From an uncultured Leptotrichia sp. (GTDB lineage: Bacteria; Fusobacteriota; Fusobacteriia; Fusobacteriales; Leptotrichiaceae), in assembly GCA_938017765.1 (NCBI GenBank), contig CALIJH010000051.1, positions 1-19,853 of the forward strand: 19,853 nt of DNA. Reading direction: 5' to 3'. This document shows, piece after piece, positions 1 through 8,793 of the stretch. Position 1 is the stretch's first letter. The number at the start of each line of letters is the position of its first letter. The translations under genes were made by a program, and so were the position numbers. Below the pieces are notes generated by a model that saw nothing but the letters and a program-made list of their open reading frames with translations, was not told the origin of the DNA and made no database searches.

Positions 1-42
1 TAGTATGATAATTATAAAAATTACACGTTCGTTAGATATATA

Positions 43-77
43 CCTCTGGGCTTATTGTTTTTGTTTCAGAGGTTTTT
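43..77 (+). terminator. Leader hairpin with U-tract before rplJ, possible L10-type attenuator
   Basis: CCTCTG (43-48) pairs with CAGAGG (67-72) around an 18-base loop and is followed directly by five Ts. This has the shape of a weak intrinsic terminator 20 bases before the rplJ start. In many bacteria the L10 leader RNA binds the L10-L12 complex and controls rplJL. This hairpin could be the 3' end of such a leader, but the window starts too late to show the upstream fold. An alternative pairing of ACCTC (42-46) with GAGGT (86-90) would cover the rplJ ribosome binding site. It could equally be the terminator of the gene upstream. Confidence 0.45.
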
Positions 78-83
78 AATATG

Positions 84-89
84 AGGAGG
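84..89 (+). promoter_or_regulatory. Ribosome binding site that sets the rplJ start
   Basis: AGGAGG lies 8 bases before TTG 98-100. The in-frame GTG at 89 overlaps the Shine-Dalgarno sequence itself and cannot be used with it, so TTG 98 is the likely start. Confidence 0.8.
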
Positions 90-97
90 TGAATAAA

Positions 98-616
98 TTG
101 CCGGCACAATCAAAAATAAAGGCAGTAGAAGAACTAACTGCTAAATTAAAAGATGCTAAAGCAATGGTTTTTGTTGATTATAGAGGAATCAGCGTAAATG
201 AAGATACTGAATTGAGAAAACAGGCTAGGGAATCAGGAGTTGAGTATTTTGTTGCAAAAAACAGACTTATGAAAATAGCTTTAAAATCAGTAGGTATTGA
301 TACTAACTTTGATGATTTGTTAGAAGGTACTACATCTTTCGCAATAGGATATGAAGACGGAGTGGCACCATCCAAATTAGTATTTGATTTCGGGAAAAAA
401 CTGAAAGACAAATTAGTCATTAAAGGCGGTATGTTAAGTGGAGACAGAGTTGATACAAATACTGTTGAAGCATTGGCTAAATTACCTTCAAGAGACGAAT
501 TGTTAGGTCAAATAGCATATGGATTGTTGTCTCCTGTAAGAATGTTAGCCGTAGGATTATCAAACTTAGCGGATAAAGTTGGAGCAGGGGAACCGTTAGA
601 AGCAAAAGCTGAATAA
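98..616 (+). CDS. rplJ: 50S ribosomal protein L10
   Basis: L10 anchors the L7/L12 dimers to the 23S rRNA and forms the base of the ribosomal stalk, which recruits translation GTPases. The protein begins MPAQSKIKAVEEL and carries the family pattern AMVFVDYRGISV, followed by the VAKNRLMKIAL segment of the rRNA-binding domain. The C-terminal helix SPVRMLAVGLSNLADKV is the L7/L12-binding part. From the TTG start it has 172 residues, normal for the family. A longer reading from GTG 89 would add MNK, but that codon lies inside the ribosome binding site. rplL follows after 65 bases, the universal arrangement, and both probably share one transcript. Identity is certain; the start is well supported but not proven. 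Confidence 0.97.
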   Translation: MPAQSKIKAVEELTAKLKDAKAMVFVDYRGISVNEDTELRKQARESGVEYFVAKNRLMKIALKSVGIDTNFDDLLEGTTSFAIGYEDGVAPSKLVFDFGKKLKDKLVIKGGMLSGDRVDTNTVEALAKLPSRDELLGQIAYGLLSPVRMLAVGLSNLADKVGAGEPLEAKAE

Positions 617-681
617 AACAGTGAAAGTTTCAGAATAAATTTGAAAAAATATTTAAAATATAAATTAGGAGGATAGAAATA

Positions 682-1056
682 ATGGCATTTAATAAAGATC
701 AATTTATAGAAGATTTAAAAAATATGACAGTATTGGAATTAAAAGAAGTAGTAGAAGCTATTGAAGAAACATTCGGTGTTTCTGCACAGCCTGTAGCTGT
801 AGCAGGAGGAGCTGTAGCAGGAGGAGCAGGAGCAGCTGAAGAAAAATCAGAATTTGATGTAATTCTTGTATCAGCAGGAGCAGCAAAATTAGCAGTAATT
901 AAAGAAGTTAGAGGAATTACAGGATTAGGATTGAAAGAAGCTAAAGAATTAGTTGAAGCCGGAGGAAAAGCTGTTAAAGAAGGTGTACCTAAAGATGAAG
1001 CTGAAGCATTAAAAGCACAATTGGAAGGTGCAGGAGCAACTGTAGAACTGAAATAG
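682..1056 (+). CDS. rplL: 50S ribosomal protein L7/L12
   Basis: This is the multicopy acidic stalk protein that contacts EF-Tu, EF-G and the other translation GTPases. The N-terminal dimerisation and L10-binding domain covers about residues 1-33 (FIEDLKNMTVLELKEVVEAI). A flexible Ala/Gly hinge follows at about 38-53. The globular C-terminal domain contains the conserved EFDVILVSAGAAKLAVIKEV and GLGLKEAKELVE segments. It is 124 residues, standard length. The ribosome binding site AGGAGGA (667-673) is 8 bases before the ATG and is among the strongest in the window, fitting a protein needed at several copies per ribosome. Codons are strongly biased towards A/T-ending forms (GCA, GGA, GAA), as expected for a very highly expressed gene. 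A strong terminator-like hairpin follows 21 bases after the stop. Confidence 0.98.
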   Translation: MAFNKDQFIEDLKNMTVLELKEVVEAIEETFGVSAQPVAVAGGAVAGGAGAAEEKSEFDVILVSAGAAKLAVIKEVRGITGLGLKEAKELVEAGGKAVKEGVPKDEAEALKAQLEGAGATVELK

Positions 1057-1076
1057 TAATAAAAACAATTTATAGT

Positions 1077-1107
1077 AAAGACACTCTTTTAGAGAGAGTG
1101 TCTTTTT
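1077..1107 (+). terminator. Strong intrinsic terminator or attenuator after rplL
   Basis: AAAGACACTCT (1077-1087) pairs with AGAGTGTCTTT (1095-1105), giving an 11-base-pair stem with a 7-base loop, and the U-tract runs to 1107. This should end most transcripts leaving rplJL. In Escherichia coli a partial attenuator at the same place lowers rpoBC expression relative to the stalk proteins, and a similar role is likely here. Confidence 0.85.
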
Positions 1108-1135
1108 CCACTATAAAATCCAATAAAGTAGCAGA

Positions 1136-1158
1136 AAAGGCTGTAAGCCTTTGTTTTT
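1136..1158 (+). terminator. Second terminator-like hairpin before rpoB
   Basis: AAAGGC (1136-1141) pairs with GCCTTT (1147-1152) around the 5-base loop TGTAA, followed by GTTTTT. It lies about 30 bases after the first terminator. It may be a back-up terminator or a second attenuation step. I found no convincing promoter between it and rpoB, so rpoBC may depend on readthrough. Confidence 0.6.
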
Positions 1159-1231
1159 AAGGTGTTTAAGATGACAGAATTTATTCTTTTTTGTATTAAT
1201 TTTTAGAATTTAAATTAAATTAATTTCAATG

Positions 1232-1247
1232 AAAGAATATGTTCTTT
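1232..1247 (+). other. Small hairpin just upstream of the rpoB ribosome binding site
   Basis: AAAGAA (1232-1237) and TTCTTT (1242-1247) can form a 6-base-pair, A/T-rich stem with the tetraloop TATG. It ends 6 bases before GGGAGGA (1254-1260). The pairing is weak, so a role in translation or mRNA stability is only a possibility. Confidence 0.3.
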
Positions 1248-1269
1248 GATATAGGGAGGAATTTTTTAA

Positions 1270-4200
1270 ATGAACAAACTTATTGAAAGATATAGTTTCG
1301 GAAAAATAGTAGATAGAGGAGAAATGCCTCATTTCTTGGAATTTCAGATAAATTCTTATGAAGATTTTTTGCAGGCTAAAGCTTTGCCTCAAAAAAGAGA
1401 AAATAAAGGATTGGAAGGGATTTTCAATGAAATTTTTCCGATTGAATCGAGTAACGGTTTATTAAAGCTGGAGTATTTATGGTATGAGATACATGATAAC
1501 GACGAACCTCTGAATGATGAACTGGAATGTAAAAAAAGAGGAAAAACTTATTCGGGACAATTAAAAGTAAGATTGAAACTGACTAATAAAAAAACACAGG
1601 AAATACAGGAAACATTAGTACATTTCGGAGATATACCTTTAATGACCGAGCAGGCAACGTTTGTAATTAACGGAGCTGAAAGAGTTGTTGTATCACAATT
1701 ACATAGATCACCGGGTGTTACATTTAATAAAGAGTTAAATATTCAAACCGGTAAAGATGTGTTTATTGGTAAAATAATTCCTTATAAAGGAACATGGCTG
1801 GAATTTGAAACTGATAAAAATGATATTTTGAATGTAAAAATTGATAGAAGAAAGAAAGTATTATCCACAGTATTTTTGAAAGCTGTTGATTTTTTCAATA
1901 ATAACGCTGAAATAATGGAACATTTTTTTGAAGCAAAAGAAGTGGATTTGAAATCTCTATATAAAAAATATAAGAATGAAGAACTTGAAGATGTACTGAG
2001 AAGCAGACTTGAAGGAAGTTTCAATAAAGAAGATATTCTTGACGAAGATACGGGAGAGTTTGTTGTTGAAGCGGAAGAACTTATAGATAATATAGTGATT
2101 GAAAAATTAATCGAAAATAAAGTTGAAAAAATTCAAATCTGGGAAGTAAAACCTGAAGACAGAATAATAGCTAATTCTCTTATTCATGACAGCACAAAAA
2201 CAAATGATGAAGCAGTTATAGAAGTATTTAAAAAATTAAGACCGGGGGATTTGGTAACTGTAGAAAGTGCAAGATCTCTCGTTAAACAGATGTTTTTTAA
2301 TCCGCAAAGATATGATTTGGCAAATGTAGGAAGATATAAAATAAATAAAAGGCTCAAACTTGATTTACCTGAAGATGAAATTATACTGACTAAAGAAGAT
2401 GTATTACAGACAATAAATTATGTCAGAAATCTTGTAAACGGAGAAGGATATACCGATGATATTGACAATCTTTCAAACAGAAGGGTAAGAGGAGTTGGAG
2501 AACTTCTTTCCATACAAGTAAAAGGCGGTATGCTGAAAATGGCTAAAATGGTCAAAGAAAAAATGACTATACAGGATATTACTACATTGACACCGCAAAG
2601 TCTTTTAAATACCAAACCTTTAAATGCTCTAATTTTAGAATTTTTTGGAAGCGGACAGCTGTCCCAGTTTATGGACCAGTCAAATCCTCTTGCAGAACTG
2701 ACACATAAAAGAAGAATATCTGCTCTTGGTCCCGGAGGACTTTCAAGGGAAAGGGCAGGATTTGAAGTGCGGGATGTCCATAATTCTCACTATGGAAGAA
2801 TTTGTCCTATAGAAACGCCGGAAGGACCGAATATAGGATTGATAGGTTCGTTATCTACTTATGGAAAAGTTAATAAATACGGATTTATAGAAACTCCATT
2901 TGTAAAAATCAAAAACGGAAAAGCGAATTTTAATGATATAGAATATCTTGGAGCAGATGAAGAAGAAGGACTGTTTATAGCACAGGGAGACTCTCTTATA
3001 GATGAAGACGGAAACTTCCTCACTGATGAAGTTGTATGCAGATATGGTGAGGAAATAGTACACATTGATAAATCCAAAGTTGATTTACTGGATGTATCTC
3101 CTAAACAGCTTGTATCAGTATCTGCGGGATTGATACCTTTCCTTGAACACGATGACGCCAACAGGGCATTAATGGGATCGAATATGCAACGTCAGGCGGT
3201 ACCTTTACTGAAAACGGAAGCTCCTTTTGTAGGAACAGGGCTTGAAAGAAAAGTTGCGATAGACTCGGGAGCAGTAATAACAGCAAAAGTAAGTGGAAAA
3301 ATAACATATGTCGATGCAAATAAAATAATAATAACTGACAAGACAGGTAAAGAACATGTTCACAGATTATTGAACTTTGAAAAATCCAACCAGTCAATGT
3401 GTCTACATCAGAAACCTATTACGGATGTAGGAGAAAAAGTGAAAAAAGGAGATATAATTGCTGACGGACCGTCGACTGCGGGAGGAGACCTTGCATTAGG
3501 GAAAAATATACTGTTGGCATTTATGCCTTGGGAAGGATATAATTTCGAGGACGCGATTTTAATATCCGAAAGATTGAGAAAAGATGATGTATTTACTTCG
3601 TTACATATAGAAGAATTTGATATTGAAGCAAGAACTACAAAACTTGGCGATGAGGAAATAACAAGAGAAATACCTAATGTATCCGAAGAATCATTGAGAA
3701 ATCTTGATGAAAATGGAATTATAAGAATAGGAGCTCACGTAACTCCTGATGATATACTCGTAGGAAAAGTAACACCTAAAGGAGAAAGTGAACCGCCTGC
3801 GGAAGAAAAATTGTTAAGAGCTATTTTCGGAGAAAAAGCAAAAGATGTAAGAGATACTTCACTTAGACTGCCTCATGGAGTAAAAGGTACGGTTGTAGAT
3901 GTGTTAGTGCTTTCCAAAGAAAATGGAGATGATTTAAAGGCAGGAGTAAATAAACTTGTTAGAGTGTATATAGCAGAAAAAAGAAAAATAATGGTCGGCG
4001 ATAAAATGTCAGGGAGACATGGAAATAAAGGTGTCGTTTCAAGAGTATTGCCTATTGAAGATATGCCGCATTTGGAAGACGGAACTCCGATAGATGTATG
4101 TCTTAATCCGTTAGGAGTGCCTTCGCGTATGAACATAGGGCAAGTACTGGAAGTTCACTTGGGGCTTGCCATAGGAGATATACAGAAATATATTGCTACA

Positions 4201-4716
4201 CCTGTATTTGACGGAGCAAAGGAAGAAGACGTAAAAGACTTCCTTGAAGAAGCAGGTTACAGCAGAACGGGTAAAGTAAAATTAATCGACGGTAGAACAG
4301 GAGAGCCTTTTGATAATCCTGTAACCGTAGGAAGAATGTATATGCTGAAACTTCATCACCTTGTTGAAGATAAGATGCACGCAAGGGCAATAGGACCGTA
4401 TTCACTTGTAACTCAACAGCCGTTAGGAGGAAAAGCCCAGTTTGGAGGACAAAGACTTGGAGAAATGGAAGTCTGGGCTCTTGAAGCGTACGGAGCGTCA
4501 AATATACTACAGGAAATGCTTACGGTAAAATCTGACGATATAAGCGGAAGAACTAAAACATATGAAGCTATAGTAAAAGGTCAGGCAATGCCTGAAGCAG
4601 ACGCACCTGAATCATTCAGAGTATTAATCAAGGAATTTCAGTCCTTAGGATTGGACGTAACTCTCTATGATAAAGAGGGAGAAGCTATAGAATTGGATAA
4701 AAATACGGAATTATAA
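1270..4716 (+). CDS. rpoB: DNA-directed RNA polymerase subunit beta
   Basis: This is the beta subunit of RNA polymerase, forming one side of the active-site cleft and the rifampicin pocket. The rifampicin cluster I region lies at about residues 460-491 (GSGQLSQFMDQSNPLAELTH, then KRRISALGPGGL) and has the residues usual for sensitive enzymes. GRICPIETPEGPNIGLIGSL follows directly. The active-site segment GDKMSGRHGNKGV supplies conserved lysines K912 and K920. The C-terminal region includes YGASNILQEMLTVKSDD, and the protein ends near LGLDVTLYDKEG. At 1148 residues it is compact, without the large lineage-specific inserts of the 1342-residue enterobacterial protein. The ribosome binding site GGGAGGA (1254-1260) is 9 bases before the ATG. 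rpoC follows after 65 bases in the usual operon order. Confidence 0.99.
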   Translation: MNKLIERYSFGKIVDRGEMPHFLEFQINSYEDFLQAKALPQKRENKGLEGIFNEIFPIESSNGLLKLEYLWYEIHDNDEPLNDELECKKRGKTYSGQLKVRLKLTNKKTQEIQETLVHFGDIPLMTEQATFVINGAERVVVSQLHRSPGVTFNKELNIQTGKDVFIGKIIPYKGTWLEFETDKNDILNVKIDRRKKVLSTVFLKAVDFFNNNAEIMEHFFEAKEVDLKSLYKKYKNEELEDVLRSRLEGSFNKEDILDEDTGEFVVEAEELIDNIVIEKLIENKVEKIQIWEVKPEDRIIANSLIHDSTKTNDEAVIEVFKKLRPGDLVTVESARSLVKQMFFNPQRYDLANVGRYKINKRLKLDLPEDEIILTKEDVLQTINYVRNLVNGEGYTDDIDNLSNRRVRGVGELLSIQVKGGMLKMAKMVKEKMTIQDITTLTPQSLLNTKPLNALILEFFGSGQLSQFMDQSNPLAELTHKRRISALGPGGLSRERAGFEVRDVHNSHYGRICPIETPEGPNIGLIGSLSTYGKVNKYGFIETPFVKIKNGKANFNDIEYLGADEEEGLFIAQGDSLIDEDGNFLTDEVVCRYGEEIVHIDKSKVDLLDVSPKQLVSVSAGLIPFLEHDDANRALMGSNMQRQAVPLLKTEAPFVGTGLERKVAIDSGAVITAKVSGKITYVDANKIIITDKTGKEHVHRLLNFEKSNQSMCLHQKPITDVGEKVKKGDIIADGPSTAGGDLALGKNILLAFMPWEGYNFEDAILISERLRKDDVFTSLHIEEFDIEARTTKLGDEEITREIPNVSEESLRNLDENGIIRIGAHVTPDDILVGKVTPKGESEPPAEEKLLRAIFGEKAKDVRDTSLRLPHGVKGTVVDVLVLSKENGDDLKAGVNKLVRVYIAEKRKIMVGDKMSGRHGNKGVVSRVLPIEDMPHLEDGTPIDVCLNPLGVPSRMNIGQVLEVHLGLAIGDIQKYIATPVFDGAKEEDVKDFLEEAGYSRTGKVKLIDGRTGEPFDNPVTVGRMYMLKLHHLVEDKMHARAIGPYSLVTQQPLGGKAQFGGQRLGEMEVWALEAYGASNILQEMLTVKSDDISGRTKTYEAIVKGQAMPEADAPESFRVLIKEFQSLGLDVTLYDKEGEAIELDKNTEL

Positions 4717-4735
4717 TTTGACTAAATGTTTTTGC

Positions 4736-4752
4736 CAGTTTTTCAAAAACTG
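4736..4752 (+). other. Hairpin between rpoB and rpoC without a U-tract
   Basis: CAGTTTT (4736-4742) pairs with AAAACTG (4746-4752) around a 3-base loop. It is followed by AAATAAA rather than Ts, so it is unlikely to terminate transcription. It could be an RNA-processing or stability element between the two cistrons. No function can be shown from sequence alone. Confidence 0.4.
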
Positions 4753-4765
4753 AAATAAATGTATT

Positions 4766-4772
4766 GAGGAGG
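4766..4772 (+). promoter_or_regulatory. Ribosome binding site that sets the rpoC start
   Basis: GAGGAGG is 9 bases before ATG 4782. The in-frame TTG at 4764 overlaps this site, which rules against the longer reading that would begin MRRLLL. Confidence 0.85.
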
Positions 4773-4781
4773 CTCTTATTA

Positions 4782-7700
4782 ATGAGTATAAGAGATTTTG
4801 ACAGTATTCAAATTAAATTAGCATCACCTGAAAAGATTTTAGAATGGTCTTACGGTGAAATAACAAAAGCTGAAACAATAAACTACAGAACATTGAAACC
4901 TGAAATGGACGGATTATTCTGTGAAAGGATATTCGGACCGTCTAAAGATTACGAATGTTCGTGTGGAAAATATAAAAGAATGAGATACAAAGGTATGACC
5001 TGCGAAAAATGTGGAGTGGAAGTTACTACTTCCAAAGTAAGAAGAGAAAGAATGGGTCATATCAAACTTGCTACACCTATTGCACATATTTGGTATTCCA
5101 AAGGTACTCCAAATAAAATGAGTCTTTTATTGGGTATAAGTACGAAAGAACTCGAATCGGTTTTATATTTTTCAAGATATATCGTAACTGATAAAGGAGA
5201 AACAGACCTTGAAAAAGGGCAAATTTTGACTGATAGAGAATATAAAATGTATGAAAGCCAGTATAAAGACGGATTTACTGCGAAAATGGGTGCAGAAGGA
5301 GTATTGAAGTTACTGGAAGAAATAGATTTGAGAGAGCTTGAAAAAGAACTTGAAAAGGAAATGGAAGTTGTAAATTCTTCCCAAAAAAGAAAAAAAATAA
5401 TAAAAAGACTGAAAATAGTAAGAGATTTGATATTGGCAGGAAACAGACCTGAATGGATGATACTGACAGTATTGCCTGTCATACCTGCTGATTTGAGACC
5501 TATGGTACAACTGGACGGAGGAAGATTTGCCACATCGGATTTAAATGATTTGTACAGAAGAGTTATCAACAGAAATATAAGATTACAAAAACTTATGTCA
5601 ATAAAAGCTCCTGAAATAGTAATAAAAAATGAAAAAAGAATGTTACAGGAAGCAGTTGACGCACTTATAGATAACGGTAGAAGAGGAAAACCTGTAGTTA
5701 CACAGAATAATAGAGAGCTGAAATCTTTGTCGGATATGCTTAAAGGAAAACAGGGAAGATTTAGACAAAATCTTTTAGGAAAAAGGGTCGATTACTCAGG
5801 AAGGTCAGTTATCGTCGTAGGACCAAGTCTGAAAATGAACCAGTGCGGACTTCCTAAAAAAATGGCTCTTGAGCTGTATAAACCATTTTTGATGAGAGAA
5901 CTTGTCAAAAGAGAATTGGCTACAAACATAAAAACGGCTAAAAAAATGGTTGAAGAAGAAGACGAAAGTGTATGGGAATTAATCGAAGAAATCATAAAAA
6001 ATCACCCTGTACTGTTAAACCGTGCTCCGACATTGCACAGACTTTCGATACAGGCATTTGAACCGATACTGATAGAGGGAAAAGCTATAAGACTGCATCC
6101 GTTAGTATGTTCGGCATTCAATGCTGACTTTGACGGCGACCAAATGGCTGTTCACCTTGTGTTGTCTAATGAGGCTCAAATGGAAGCAAAACTTTTAATG
6201 CTCGCAACTAACAACATATTGGCTCCTTCGAGCGGTAGACCTATTGCAGTGCCTTCTCAGGATATGGTTATGGGATGTTATTATATGACTAAGGAAAGAC
6301 ACGGAGAAAAAGGGGAAGGTAAAATGTTCTCCAATAAAAACCAGCTTATTACTGCACACCAGTCCAAGCAGGTAGGTACTCATGCCCTTGTAAAAGTGAG
6401 AATTGATGAAGAGCTTATAGAAACTACTCCGGGTAGACTTATGTTCAATACTATGCTTCCAAAAGAAGTAAGAGATTATTCAAAAACTTTCGGTAAAGGC
6501 GAATTAGGAAAATTAATTGCGGACTTATACAAAAAATTTGGTTTTGAAAAGACATCCGAACTGATAGATAAAATCAAAAATTTTGGTTATCATTACGGAA
6601 CTATAGCAGGTATCACCGTGGGAATAGAAGACCTCGAAATCCCTGTGGCTAAAAAAGCAATTTTGGAAAAAGCCGAAAATGATGTTGCCGAAGTGGAAGA
6701 ACAGTACAAATCAGGGGAAATAATAGACGCTGAAAGATATAGAAGAACGGTAGCAATATGGTCTGAAGCCGTAGATAAGGTAACTCATGAGATGATGGAT
6801 AATCTTGATGAGTTTAACCCTGTATATATGATGGCGAATTCAGGTGCCAGAGGGTCTGTAGCTCAGATGAGACAGCTCGGAGGAATGAGAGGACTTATGG
6901 CCGATACCCAGGGACGTATTATAGAGATACCAATAAAAGCTAACTTTAGAGAAGGTCTGAATATACTGGAATTCTTTATGTCATCTCACGGAGCGAGAAA
7001 AGGTCTGGCGGATACAGCTTTAAGAACTGCCGATTCAGGATACTTGACTCGTAGACTTGTAGATATTTCGCATGAAGTCATAGTAAATCATGATGATTGT
7101 GGCTGTGAAGACGGAATAGTAGTTTCAGATTTGGTTGACGCAGGAAATGTAATTGAAAAATTAAGTGAGAGAATATACGGAAGAACTCTTGCCGAAGACC
7201 TTGTCTATGAGGGAGAAGTTATAGCTCCGAGAAATACCCTGATAATGGAAGATCTGATTAAAAAGATAGAAGAGCTTGATATTAGAGAAGTAAAAATAAG
7301 AACACCGCTTACATGTAAACTTGAAAAAGGTGTATGTAAAAAATGTTACGGAATAGATTTATCCAACCATAAAGAGATACTTAAAGGAGAAGCGGTAGGT
7401 GTCGTAGCTGCCCAATCTATAGGAGAACCGGGAACGCAGCTTACAATGCGTACATTCCATACAGGGGGAGTTGCCACGGCAGCTTCGGTACAGTCGGATT
7501 ATAAAGCGGACATATCAGGAAAAGTAAAATTTAAAGATATTACAACTCTTGAAAATGAAAAAGGAGTAGAAATAGTCGTTTCTCAAACGGGAAGATTAAT
7601 TATAGGAAAACATAGATATGAAGTTCCGTCAGGATCGATATTGAAAGTAAAAGACGGAGAAAGTGTGAAAAAAGGTCAGATCTTAGTGGAGTTTGATCCA

Positions 7701-8792
7701 TATCAAGTACCTATAATTACTTCCGAAGCAGGAAAAGTAGAATTTAGAGATATTTATGTGAGAGAAAATATAGACATCAAATATGGAGTTACTGAAAGAA
7801 TAGCTATAAAACCTGTTGAAAGCAGCGATGTAAATCCGAGAATTATAATTTACAATAAAAATAAAAAAGTTGCAGAATACAGCATACCTTATGGAGCTTA
7901 TTTAATGATAAAAGAGGGAGAAGTTGTCAAAAAAGGTCAAATAATTACAAAAATTTTGAAAACAGGAGAAGGAAATAAAGACATTACAGGAGGTCTTCCA
8001 AGGGTTCAGGAATTATTTGAAGCTCGTAATCCAAAAGGGAAAGCAACATTATCCGAAGTTTCAGGACGGGTAATTTTCTCGGATAAAAAGAAAAAAGGTA
8101 TGAGACTCATTATTATAGAGGACCCTGAAACAGGAAAAATGATAAAAGAATACACTGTTCCTGTGGGAGAACATCTTGTTGTAACAAATGAAATGCTTAT
8201 AGAAAAAGGAGCAAAGATTACTGACGGACCTGTATCGCCACATGATATACTGAAAATAAAAGGTCTTGTAGCGGCTCAACAGTTTATTTTGGAATCGGTA
8301 CAGCAGGTATATAGAGAACAGGGAGTTCCGATAAATGACAAACACATTGAAATAATAGTAAAACAGATGTTCCAGAAAGTAAAAATAAAAGAAGCGGGAG
8401 ATTCATTATTCCTTGAAGATGAATTAATCGACAGAAAAACTGTAGAAAGAGAAAATAAAATACTTACTGAAAAAGGCAAAACTCCTGCGACTTATGAGCC
8501 GATAATACAGGGAATAACAAAAGCGGCTGTAAATACGGAAAGCTTTATTTCAGCTTCATCATTCCAAGAAACAACAAAAGTCCTTGCAAATGCTGCTATA
8601 GAAGGAAAAATTGATAGACTGGAAGGATTAAAGGAAAATGTCATTATAGGTAAGAAAATACCGGGGGGAACAGGATTTAAAGACTATAAGAACATAAAAG
8701 TTGAGCTGAAAAATCAGAAGAATAATATTTCCAATCTGCCTAAAGATGAGGAGATAGAAGTTATGGAAGAAGCTCGGGTTATAGAGGAATAA
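4782..8792 (+). CDS. rpoC: DNA-directed RNA polymerase subunit beta-prime
   Basis: This is the catalytic beta-prime subunit. The N-terminal zinc site uses C59, C61, C74 and C77 (ECSCGKYKR then CEKC). The magnesium-binding active-site motif NADFDGD is at 447-453 with D449, D451 and D453. The second zinc site uses C775 (in DCGCEDG), C845, C852 and C855 (CKLEKGVCKKC). The bridge helix and trigger loop region includes AAQSIGEPGTQLTMRTFHTG. Between FHTGGVA (ending about 898) and DITGGLPRVQELFEARNPKG (from 1067) lies an insert of about 168 residues. It contains two copies of a GxxVKKGQI-type segment and matches the position of the trigger-loop insert found in many diderm bacteria. The protein has 1336 residues from ATG 4782. 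A RemA-family gene begins one base after the stop. Confidence 0.98.
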   Translation: MSIRDFDSIQIKLASPEKILEWSYGEITKAETINYRTLKPEMDGLFCERIFGPSKDYECSCGKYKRMRYKGMTCEKCGVEVTTSKVRRERMGHIKLATPIAHIWYSKGTPNKMSLLLGISTKELESVLYFSRYIVTDKGETDLEKGQILTDREYKMYESQYKDGFTAKMGAEGVLKLLEEIDLRELEKELEKEMEVVNSSQKRKKIIKRLKIVRDLILAGNRPEWMILTVLPVIPADLRPMVQLDGGRFATSDLNDLYRRVINRNIRLQKLMSIKAPEIVIKNEKRMLQEAVDALIDNGRRGKPVVTQNNRELKSLSDMLKGKQGRFRQNLLGKRVDYSGRSVIVVGPSLKMNQCGLPKKMALELYKPFLMRELVKRELATNIKTAKKMVEEEDESVWELIEEIIKNHPVLLNRAPTLHRLSIQAFEPILIEGKAIRLHPLVCSAFNADFDGDQMAVHLVLSNEAQMEAKLLMLATNNILAPSSGRPIAVPSQDMVMGCYYMTKERHGEKGEGKMFSNKNQLITAHQSKQVGTHALVKVRIDEELIETTPGRLMFNTMLPKEVRDYSKTFGKGELGKLIADLYKKFGFEKTSELIDKIKNFGYHYGTIAGITVGIEDLEIPVAKKAILEKAENDVAEVEEQYKSGEIIDAERYRRTVAIWSEAVDKVTHEMMDNLDEFNPVYMMANSGARGSVAQMRQLGGMRGLMADTQGRIIEIPIKANFREGLNILEFFMSSHGARKGLADTALRTADSGYLTRRLVDISHEVIVNHDDCGCEDGIVVSDLVDAGNVIEKLSERIYGRTLAEDLVYEGEVIAPRNTLIMEDLIKKIEELDIREVKIRTPLTCKLEKGVCKKCYGIDLSNHKEILKGEAVGVVAAQSIGEPGTQLTMRTFHTGGVATAASVQSDYKADISGKVKFKDITTLENEKGVEIVVSQTGRLIIGKHRYEVPSGSILKVKDGESVKKGQILVEFDPYQVPIITSEAGKVEFRDIYVRENIDIKYGVTERIAIKPVESSDVNPRIIIYNKNKKVAEYSIPYGAYLMIKEGEVVKKGQIITKILKTGEGNKDITGGLPRVQELFEARNPKGKATLSEVSGRVIFSDKKKKGMRLIIIEDPETGKMIKEYTVPVGEHLVVTNEMLIEKGAKITDGPVSPHDILKIKGLVAAQQFILESVQQVYREQGVPINDKHIEIIVKQMFQKVKIKEAGDSLFLEDELIDRKTVERENKILTEKGKTPATYEPIIQGITKAAVNTESFISASSFQETTKVLANAAIEGKIDRLEGLKENVIIGKKIPGGTGFKDYKNIKVELKNQKNNISNLPKDEEIEVMEEARVIEE

Positions 8793-8793
8793 T

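Noticed and set aside
81..92. A three-codon frame ATG-AGG-AGG-TGA overlapping the rplJ ribosome binding site.
   Set aside because: AGG-AGG minigenes can stall ribosomes, but this one has no ribosome binding site of its own and is most simply the Shine-Dalgarno sequence seen by chance in frame.
1170..1192. AGAATTTATTCTTTTTT as a third terminator before rpoB.
   Set aside because: The palindrome leaves only a two-base loop and A/T pairs, so it is too weak to call.
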